DNA from: Myxococcales bacterium UBA1203
GTDB lineage: Bacteria; Myxococcota; Myxococcia; Myxococcales; UBA5297
DNA length: 14,080 bases
Assembly (NCBI GenBank): GCA_002309695.1
Contig: DBXV01000005.1
Span: forward strand, 1 to 14,080
Direction: 5' to 3'
Shown: positions 1 through 5,685 of the stretch, in pieces
Numbering within the stretch: the first letter of the stretch is position 1
How the letters are laid out: each line of letters begins with the position of its first letter
The notes under the pieces: model-generated
The model's input: only the letters and a program-made list of their open reading frames with translations
Databases searched by the model: none
Told to the model about the DNA's origin: nothing
Translations under genes and position numbers: made by a program

Positions 1-2
1 CC

Positions 3-758
3 TTTGGCGCGGCCTGCCGCTGCGGCGGCACCGACTGTTCCTGCGATGCGCTGGACGAGAAGGCGCGCATGGCCTGCGCGATTGGCACCTGCGACAGCAG
101 CCGATGCGTCTCCAGCGACTACTGCGCCTTCGGCGAAGTCTGCACTGGCGGCTCAGAGGCCGGCGGAAGCGGAACTTCGTGCGAGAGCGACTACGACGTG
201 TCGTCCCGTCCCTACTGCGATGCCTGCACCTCGGGCGTCGCGGGCGGCCAGACCTGCGGCCGGGGACCGAATTTCTGCCTGTACAGCACCTATACCGGCA
301 CCCAGTTCTGCGGCGCGGACTGCAGCGGCGGCCAGGCCTGCCCCAACGGCTTTGCCTGCAATGACGTGATTGTCGTCTGGATGCGCACGCTCTGTTCAGA
401 CGCCTCCGACTGCCGAAAGCCGGAAAACATCAGCTCTGTTCCCTGCGCTTCGGACACCGACTGCCCCAACAGCGCCCGGTGCGATACCGCGAGCGGCTTC
501 TGCTACGGCGCCTGCATTCGCCACGAGGGAAGCAGTCAGAGTTTCTGCGCCTGCGTTGAGGATGACGACTGCGCCCAGGACTCCTGCGACCCCGTGACGC
601 GGACCTGCACCACCACCCGCCAGCCCTGCGATCCGGCACTGGATAACTGCCCCAAGATTCGCTGCGTGGACTTCGGAAACAAGGGCGGCTGTCTCATCGG
701 CAAAAACTGCGCTCCCGAAGAGGGGCTGACCTGCGAGGACATGGACATTGCCCGCTAG
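3..758 (+). CDS. Cysteine-rich secreted-type protein, 3' part
   Basis: The frame is open from the window edge, so the gene starts upstream; 251 residues are visible before the TAG stop. About 36 of these are cysteines, spaced in short Cys-x(3-8)-Cys steps with many Asp, Gly and Ser between them (for example DTDCPNSARC and EDDDCAQDSC). The codons before the first internal ATG at 69 are equally cysteine-rich, so that ATG is not the true start. Such patterns occur in extracytoplasmic proteins of Myxococcota and Bradymonadota, where the cysteines are presumed to form disulfides. No catalytic motif is visible. The C-terminus (CEDMDIAR) has no MYXO-CTERM-like sorting tail or membrane helix. The signal peptide, if any, lies outside the window. 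The function is not recognised. Only 38 bases separate it from the next gene, so co-transcription is possible. Confidence 0.7.
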   Translation, partial: FGAACRCGGTDCSCDALDEKARMACAIGTCDSSRCVSSDYCAFGEVCTGGSEAGGSGTSCESDYDVSSRPYCDACTSGVAGGQTCGRGPNFCLYSTYTGTQFCGADCSGGQACPNGFACNDVIVVWMRTLCSDASDCRKPENISSVPCASDTDCPNSARCDTASGFCYGACIRHEGSSQSFCACVEDDDCAQDSCDPVTRTCTTTRQPCDPALDNCPKIRCVDFGNKGGCLIGKNCAPEEGLTCEDMDIAR

Positions 759-796
759 CGCGCACCCTTCCGGCTGGGCATTTGGGAGATTTTGAG

Positions 797-1321
797 ATGA
801 GTGATTTCAGTGATTTCGAGAATGACGGCGGGAAGGACAAAGACGCGCCGCAGCCGGAGGGCGGACAGAAGGAATCCAAGGAGCCTGAGAGCAACATTTT
901 CCGGTTGAGGTATCACAAGGGACCCATGACCCGCGGGGACTGGCTGTGGGTGATTGGCCAGTTCGCCACTCCTGCAATTGTGCTCGTTGTGATTTTGGGT
1001 CTGAAAAGCGGCCTCAACCGTGCCCTCAACATGATGCGGATATTTTTCTTCATCAGCATCGGCATCGCGGGCGTCTTCGGGATCTACTTCCTGCTCAAGG
1101 GGATTGTTCTCGGACTCATCTGGCTCTGCCGCCGGCTGCTGGGTTCCGCGAAGAAGAAGGAGAAAGAGCCCGAAGATCAGGCGGCGCTTCCGGAGAACAG
1201 CGCGCTGCTGCCGGAATATCGCGTCGATTTTGATCGGGACGGCAGGGACGTTTTTGACAGAGAGAACGCCGAGTTTGAGGCCGGACGCCGCGCCTCAGAG
1301 TGGGAGCGCGAACGGAACTGA
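797..1321 (+). CDS. Small membrane protein, unknown function
   Basis: This is a 174-residue protein that I do not recognise. Residues 1-45 are charged and acidic (DFENDGGKDKD). A hydrophobic helix spans about 49-69, and a second long hydrophobic stretch spans about 80-112, which may be one helix plus an amphipathic part or two helices. A basic patch (RRLLGSAKKKEK, 112-123) follows, then an acidic and arginine-rich tail to 174. The basic patch suggests that the tail is cytoplasmic. The ATG at 797 is preferred because a GGGAG sits at 784-788, 8 bases upstream; a TTG at 782 in frame is less likely. The TGA stop is immediately followed by the ATG of the next gene (1322), which suggests one operon with the two repeat-module genes. 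A membrane anchor or partner for those products is an inference only. Confidence 0.7.
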   Translation: MSDFSDFENDGGKDKDAPQPEGGQKESKEPESNIFRLRYHKGPMTRGDWLWVIGQFATPAIVLVVILGLKSGLNRALNMMRIFFFISIGIAGVFGIYFLLKGIVLGLIWLCRRLLGSAKKKEKEPEDQAALPENSALLPEYRVDFDRDGRDVFDRENAEFEAGRRASEWERERN

Positions 1322-1900
1322 ATGAATCAGCCGCCCGAACGGCAAAGAGCAGGGGAGAGATTCATGGCGCCGGAGAAGTTCGAGGAGATTCCTGAGGTTT
1401 TGAAGCAGTGGCTGGTGCGCTTTCTCGACTGGGAGGAAGCCAATGAGGGGCGGACGTCCGGGCGGCATCGGCTGATGGCGAGTTGTCTGGCCACGGCCCT
1501 CCTCATGGACGTTCTGATGCGCCTCTTGGAGCGGCGCGGGCTTTTGGCTGTCGAGAAAAACCGCTGTGAAATTCTCGGGCTTCATCAGCGCGTCTGCCTC
1601 TGGCGCCGGTCGGAGGCCGTCCAGAGCGCGGCAGCGCGGGAAAATTTCAGAAGTTCCATGGACGGTGAAACGGCGAAGGCGGCAGCGCTTTTGGCGGCAG
1701 AGCTTCTGGGGCTTCTGGATCGATCCGCGGCACTGGTTCAGGGTGCCGGAAACGAGCTGGACTTCATCTGGTTTCGCCATGCGGCGGGGAACGTCATGGG
1801 AGATTGCTGCGACGTTCTGAACGAGATCCAAAGTGGTCATCCGGAGCTGACACTGGAAAAAATTCAGCGCCTTCTGGACGAGCGAAGGGAGAATCCATGA
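1322..1900 (+). CDS. Single-module helical protein, unknown family
   Basis: This is a 192-residue, predominantly helical, soluble-looking protein. Residues about 26-170 form one copy of a module that recurs twice in the next gene. Landmarks are RFLDWEEA (33-40), MRLLERRGLL (66-75), an Ala/Leu-rich helix (117-132) and AGNELDFIWFRHAAGNVM (142-159). The start at 1322 abuts the previous stop; the sequence after it (PPERQRAGE) weakly resembles the N-terminus of the next protein, which supports this start. However, an ATG at 1364 has a much better ribosome site (AGGGGAG, 1351-1357) and could be the main start. The TGA overlaps the next ATG (ATGA, 1897-1900), so the two genes are probably translationally coupled. 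I recognise no known domain or catalytic motif. Confidence 0.65.
   Translation: MNQPPERQRAGERFMAPEKFEEIPEVLKQWLVRFLDWEEANEGRTSGRHRLMASCLATALLMDVLMRLLERRGLLAVEKNRCEILGLHQRVCLWRRSEAVQSAAARENFRSSMDGETAKAAALLAAELLGLLDRSAALVQGAGNELDFIWFRHAAGNVMGDCCDVLNEIQSGHPELTLEKIQRLLDERRENP
1397..1831 (+). repeat. Module copy R1 of a three-copy family
   Basis: First copy of the roughly 145-residue module, in the gene at 1322. It shares the RFLDWE and MRLLERRGLL segments with R2, and the AGN-x-LD-x2-WFR-x2-AGN-x-M segment with R3. Boundaries are approximate and were set by eye from the protein alignment. Confidence 0.6.
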
Positions 1901-3102
1901 CGCGCCATGATTCGCCGAACGGCCAAAAGGCCGAGACCGGGAAAAAGCGGCGGCGGCATCTGCGGCTGAGCTGGGATGAAGCCATCCGCGCGTGGGGCGG
2001 CTGGCTGGAGCGCTTTCTCGACTGGGAAGACGCCGCCCGCGGACGAACGAGCCATCGCCATCAAAGGGCCGCGAACCTCCTGGCGGACGCCGTGCTGCAC
2101 GATGTCTGGATGCGGCTCTTGGAGCGGCGCGGGCTTCTGGACGATGCGGAGACGCGCCGAAGATTTTTCGAGCTGCGGCAGAGAATTCGGGTCGAAGAAG
2201 CGGCGTCTCTCCGCGCCCATGAGGAGGAGAGTGAGGCTGAATTTCCCCGCGGTGCCGAAGTCATGGACGAGGCGACGGCGCGCGAGGCGGCGCTTCTTGC
2301 TTTTGAGGCCCATCCGATTGTGGCTGGTCTCATCAGCGGTGCCGTCGCTGCCGAAGACGGCGTCCGCGGGCTGGATACGCCGTGGATATGCGACGCCGGC
2401 GGTGATGTGAGCTTCTACCTCTGGGGTGTGATTTCAGAATCAGAGGCTTCTCTGGGTGAGCTGAAGCCCGGCTGGCTGAGCGACAATCTGGATGACCGCT
2501 TTTGGGAAGAAGCCGGAAAATCGGATTGGGAAGAGGCTTTCCCAGCAGCGTTACGCCAGAGTTCTTCGCCCGGGGCCTGCCCGCCGCCCGAGGCGCGCAG
2601 GATCGCTGCCGAAATGGCGTCCTTTCTTGGACGTCTCCTCTCCTGGGCGGAGCCTTTGAAGGAGCGGAAGCTTGGGCACGTGGGAACGTGCATGGAGCTT
2701 TTGTCCAGCAAGCTGACGCGCCTTGTGCTGACGCGGCTGATGGAGCGCTGGGGGCTTCTGGACGATGCGGAGTCGCACCGTGAAATCATGGCGCTGACTG
2801 AGCGCGAGCGTGCTGCCTGGCCCCGGTTCTCTTTCAGAGCGGACGATGAACTGAAGGAGGAACCTCTGGACTTTGAGACCGCGCAGGCTGCTGCCCGGCT
2901 GGCGGCCGAGGCCATGGACGTTTTGGAGAAAGCCGAAACCGTGGTGAGCTCTGCTGGAAACGCGCTGGACTGCCTCTGGTTCCGTCGGTCGGCGGGAAAC
3001 GCCATGAATCTCTGCCGCACCATTTTGAAAGACGTGCGCGCGGTTCACGCAAACGCGGTTCCCGAAGACATTGGCGGACGGCGCGTCTGGGAAGCGGAGT
3101 GA
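1897..3102 (+). CDS. Two-module helical protein, paralogue of upstream gene
   Basis: This is a 401-residue protein carrying two diverged copies of the module seen singly in the upstream gene. R2 spans about 34-182 and R3 about 241-384, joined by an acidic, tryptophan-containing linker (DRFWEEAGKSDWEEAF). R2 has RFLDWEDA (39-46) and MRLLERRGLLDDAE (72-85). R3 has RLLSWAE (246-252), TRLMERWGLLDDAE (279-292) and AGNALDCLWFRRSAGNAM (353-370). In R2 the last segment is degenerate (PWICDAGGDVSFYLW). The ATG at 1897 is chosen over upstream starts in the same open frame because AAGGGAG lies at 1885-1891, 5 bases away, and because it forms an ATGA overlap with the previous gene. There is no signal peptide, membrane helix or recognised catalytic motif. 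Successive duplication and fusion of one ancestral module is inferred. The function is unknown. Confidence 0.7.
   Translation: MTRHDSPNGQKAETGKKRRRHLRLSWDEAIRAWGGWLERFLDWEDAARGRTSHRHQRAANLLADAVLHDVWMRLLERRGLLDDAETRRRFFELRQRIRVEEAASLRAHEEESEAEFPRGAEVMDEATAREAALLAFEAHPIVAGLISGAVAAEDGVRGLDTPWICDAGGDVSFYLWGVISESEASLGELKPGWLSDNLDDRFWEEAGKSDWEEAFPAALRQSSSPGACPPPEARRIAAEMASFLGRLLSWAEPLKERKLGHVGTCMELLSSKLTRLVLTRLMERWGLLDDAESHREIMALTERERAAWPRFSFRADDELKEEPLDFETAQAAARLAAEAMDVLEKAETVVSSAGNALDCLWFRRSAGNAMNLCRTILKDVRAVHANAVPEDIGGRRVWEAE
1996..2442 (+). repeat. Module copy R2 of a three-copy family
   Basis: Second module copy, in the N-terminal half of the 401-residue protein. Its first half is closest to R1 (RFLDWE, GRTS-x-RH, MRLLERRGLL), while its last segment has lost the WFR-x2-AGN core. 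A 21-base stretch at 2131-2151 is identical to 2752-2772 in R3. Confidence 0.6.
2617..3048 (+). repeat. Module copy R3 of a three-copy family
   Basis: Third module copy, in the C-terminal half of the 401-residue protein. It shares GLLDDAE with R2 and the C-terminal AGN-LD-WFR-AGN-M segment with R1, so different parts of the module are best conserved in different pairs. Confidence 0.6.
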
Positions 3103-3339
3103 GGCGAATCTGCCCGGGGGCCCCTCGCTTGAACCTTTGGCGGAAATCCCTATGAGGCCCGCCCGTTTCTGTCCCGGCATTGGCGGTTTCGCCCCGGAGA
3201 CGGCTGATTTTGTGCGGATTTTCAATCGGCGGCGGCCCGGAGCTTTGTTCTCCCCAAGCCGCCGCTTTCATTCGGAAGGAAGCGTTCCCGCAAGGCCCTG
3301 TGAACGGGCAGGAACGTCTCCTTTTTGTCAGGTGCAGCC
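3103..3339. other. Intergenic region upstream of gpmI
   Basis: This 237-base gap follows the module genes. It holds the GC-rich hairpin listed at 3229-3268, a GGGGCCCC palindrome near 3116-3124 and a pyrimidine tract just before gpmI. I see no convincing sigma70-type promoter. A frame is open through much of it (from 3071) but reads as a low-complexity, arginine- and proline-rich shadow. Confidence 0.5.
3229..3268 (+). terminator. Possible weak intrinsic terminator or leader hairpin
   Basis: GCGGCGGC (3229-3236) pairs with GCCGCCGC (3258-3265), with an inner GGAG/CTCC pairing (3239-3242 with 3250-3253). Only TTT follows, so termination would be weak. It could end the module-gene operon or be part of the gpmI leader. 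Confidence 0.35.
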
Positions 3340-4989
3340 ATGGAAAAACTTAATTCCCTCAAGAACTTCACCCGCCGCAGAGGCCCCGTCGTCCTCGTCA
3401 TCATGGACGGCGTCGGCTTCGGCAAATACGAGGATGGCGACGCCGTGAAGGCCGCCGTCAAGCCCACGCTGGACGCGCTTCTCGCCTCTGCCCCCAACTG
3501 CCGCCTCAAGGCCCACGGCAAGGCGGTGGGCCTGCCCAGCGACGCCGACATGGGCAACTCCGAAGTCGGCCACAACGCCATGGGCGCGGGCCGCGTCTTC
3601 GATCAGGGCGCATCGCTCGTGAGCAAGTCCATCTCCTCGGGCGCCATGTTCGAAGGAAAGGCGTGGAAGGAAATCGAGGGAAATGTTCTCAAGAGCGGCG
3701 GCGCGCTTCACTTCCTGGGGCTGTTCTCCGACGGCAACGTCCACAGCCACATCGACCACCTCAAAGCCATGATTCAGCGTGCAGCAGATGACGGCGTGAA
3801 GAAGATTCGCGTCCACACGCTGCTGGACGGCCGCGACGTGGGCGAGACCAGCGCTCTCGATTACGTGATTCCCTTCGAGGCATTTCTCGCGGACATCCGT
3901 TCGAAAGGCTGCGACGCCAGAATCGCCTCGGGCGGCGGCCGCATGTTCATCACCATGGATCGCTACAATGCCAATTGGGCCATGGTGGAGCGCGGCTGGA
4001 AGACCCACGTCCTGGGCGAGGGGCGCCAGTTTAAGAGCGCTCAGGAGGCCATTGAGACCCTGCGGGCCGAGACGCACGCGATTGACCAGGATCTGGGCGC
4101 CTTCGTCATCGCCGAAAACGGCAGGCCCGTGGGCACCATCGAGGACGGCGACAGCGTGGTCTATTTCAACTTCCGGGGCGACCGCTCTCTGGAAATCACC
4201 GCCGCCTTTGAGGGCGGGGCGGACTTCGACAAGTTCGACCGCGTGAGAGTCCCCCGCGTCACCTACGCCGGCATGATGGAATACGACGGCGACCTGCACG
4301 TGCCGAAGCGCTTCCTGGTCAATCCCCCCGCGATTGACCGAACGCTGGGCGAATACCTCTGCGCCTCCGGCATCCGCACGCTCGCCGTCTCCGAGACGCA
4401 GAAGTTCGGCCACGTGACCTACTTCTTCAACGGCAACAAGTCCGGGAAGATTGACGACGCACTCGAGGACTACGTGGAGATTCCCTCTGACGTGGTGCCC
4501 TTCGAGCAGCGGCCCTGGATGAAGGGTGCGGAAATCGCCGATTGCGTCATCGGCGGCATCGAGAGCGGCAAGTTCGATTTCATCCGCTGCAACTTCCCCA
4601 ACGGCGACATGGTGGGCCACACCGGCTCTTTCGTGGCCGCCCGCATGGCCGTTGAAGCTGTGGATCTCTGCCTCGCCCGCATCAAAACCGCCGTGGACAA
4701 GGCGGGCGGCGTGCTCATCGTCACCGCCGATCACGGGAACGCCGACGACATGTATGAGCACAACAAGAAGGACGGGAAGGTCACGGTCGTCGACGGCGTG
4801 AAGAAGGTGAAGACCTCGCACTCGCTGAATCCCGTTCCCTGCATCGTCTATGACCCCGAGGGGCACGGCGAATACGAGAGCGCTCTCAACGAGGGACTGG
4901 GCATCAGCTCCATCGCTGCCACCGTCATGAACCTCCTGGGCTTTGAAGCTCCCGCCGATTACGACCGGAGCGTCCTCACGATGAAGTGA
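3340..4989 (+). CDS. gpmI: 2,3-bisphosphoglycerate-independent phosphoglycerate mutase
   Basis: Cytoplasmic glycolytic and gluconeogenic enzyme that interconverts 3- and 2-phosphoglycerate by a two-metal, phosphoserine mechanism without a bisphosphoglycerate cofactor. It has 549 residues. An alkaline-phosphatase-like metal site is visible: IMDGVG (Asp23), DADMGNSEVGHNAMGAGR with the phosphorylated Ser74, NGDMVGHTG (Asp423, His427), TADHGNADD (Asp464, His465) and KTSHS (His494). DGRDV (163-167), ASGGGRMFITMDRY (196-209) and FRGDRSLEI (278-286) lie in the transferase domain. The length and segments such as SETQKFGHVTYF (351-362) match, from memory, the long form known from plants and trypanosomatids rather than the roughly 510-residue Bacillus type. 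The ATG at 3340 is chosen because the protein aligns from there; the TTG at 3325 is in frame but adds no family sequence. It looks monocistronic: a gap of 237 bases upstream and a strong terminator downstream. Confidence 0.97.
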   Translation: MEKLNSLKNFTRRRGPVVLVIMDGVGFGKYEDGDAVKAAVKPTLDALLASAPNCRLKAHGKAVGLPSDADMGNSEVGHNAMGAGRVFDQGASLVSKSISSGAMFEGKAWKEIEGNVLKSGGALHFLGLFSDGNVHSHIDHLKAMIQRAADDGVKKIRVHTLLDGRDVGETSALDYVIPFEAFLADIRSKGCDARIASGGGRMFITMDRYNANWAMVERGWKTHVLGEGRQFKSAQEAIETLRAETHAIDQDLGAFVIAENGRPVGTIEDGDSVVYFNFRGDRSLEITAAFEGGADFDKFDRVRVPRVTYAGMMEYDGDLHVPKRFLVNPPAIDRTLGEYLCASGIRTLAVSETQKFGHVTYFFNGNKSGKIDDALEDYVEIPSDVVPFEQRPWMKGAEIADCVIGGIESGKFDFIRCNFPNGDMVGHTGSFVAARMAVEAVDLCLARIKTAVDKAGGVLIVTADHGNADDMYEHNKKDGKVTVVDGVKKVKTSHSLNPVPCIVYDPEGHGEYESALNEGLGISSIAATVMNLLGFEAPADYDRSVLTMK

Positions 4990-5006
4990 CGCCGACAGGC
5001 ATGTTG

Positions 5007-5051
5007 AAAAACTGGCCGCCGCAGGGAGAGCCTCCCCGGCGGCCTTTTTTT
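5007..5051 (+). terminator. Intrinsic terminator of gpmI
   Basis: GGCCGCCG (5014-5021) pairs with CGGCGGCC (5037-5044), continued inside by GGGAG (5024-5028) with CTCCC (5032-5036) after a small CA bulge, leaving an AGC loop. Seven T residues follow (5045-5051), and five A residues precede the stem (5007-5011). It begins 18 bases after the gpmI stop. Confidence 0.93.
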
Positions 5052-5157
5052 GATAGCCACCTCTGAAATTCGTTTTTCAGAGAAAATTTTTCCAAATTTC
5101 CCTGAGCGGCAGCGGGCGATTCTTGATGAAGGCGCTCACGGGAGGACGGCGGGGCAG

Positions 5158-5604
5158 ATGCTGAATTTGAAAGACAAGCTGGTGGCGGCAGGGCTCGTGA
5201 AGAAGGACCACATTCCCGGAGAGACGAATGAACAGCGCTCGCGGCGTCTGTCGAAGGAGCTCCAGGAAAAGCGGCTGAAGGTGAAAGCCCTGGTGCAGCC
5301 GGCGGCGCTGGAGACGAAGCTGGGCGAGCACACCTTTTTTTTCACCACGCGCTCTCGAAAGATGCGGCGTCTGTGCATCGAGGACGAGATTCGGGCCGGG
5401 CTTGAAAAGGGCGATTTGGCCGTTGTCGAATACCCGGACAAACCTGATTTCCCCTGGGCGGTGGTCCCTCGGCAGACAGCGGAAAAGGTTCTGAAAGCCG
5501 ACCGGAACGCCGTCCGTTTTTATGTCCGGAGCAAAGGCGAGGTCATCGGCGCGTCCGCAGAGAGCTGTCCAGCGGAAGAAGAGAACGATTCTGAGCGGCC
5601 GTGA
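5158..5604 (+). CDS. DUF2058 (YaiL-like) protein
   Basis: This is a 148-residue protein resembling the DUF2058 family, whose E. coli member YaiL (about 180 residues) has been described as nucleoprotein- or polysome-associated; the biochemical function is not settled. The N-terminus LKDKLVAAGLVKK matches the family's short leading helix. A charged, probably coiled segment follows (24-50), then the conserved core: FFFTTRSRKMRRLCIEDEI, a GDLAVVEYPDKPDFPWAVVP strand region, and AEKVLKADRNAVRFYV. The tail is short and acidic. The ATG at 5158 is chosen because family similarity begins there and GGAGGA lies at 5141-5146. The frame is open further upstream, but that part overlaps the gpmI terminator. 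The next gene starts 81 bases downstream. The family assignment rests on remembered similarity and is probable, not certain. Confidence 0.7.
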   Translation: MLNLKDKLVAAGLVKKDHIPGETNEQRSRRLSKELQEKRLKVKALVQPAALETKLGEHTFFFTTRSRKMRRLCIEDEIRAGLEKGDLAVVEYPDKPDFPWAVVPRQTAEKVLKADRNAVRFYVRSKGEVIGASAESCPAEEENDSERP

Positions 5605-5685
5605 AGTCTGCCTGTCTTCGAATGGCATTTTTGAGGCGGCAGCAGCTGGTTCCTCACTCACATCGACATCGAACGGAGGCCCAAA

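Noticed and set aside
3071..3448. A 125-codon open frame between the module gene and gpmI
   Set aside because: It overlaps the ends of both neighbouring genes and reads as low-complexity, Arg/Pro/Ser-rich sequence with no motif.
3328..4866. A 512-codon open frame on the minus strand opposite gpmI
   Set aside because: The gpmI motifs on the plus strand are complete. The antisense product is rich in His, Val and Ala, as expected for a GC-rich shadow frame, and matches nothing I know.
5050..5157. Upstream extension of the DUF2058 frame
   Set aside because: It begins in the T tract of the gpmI terminator and lacks family similarity; the match starts at the ATG at 5158.
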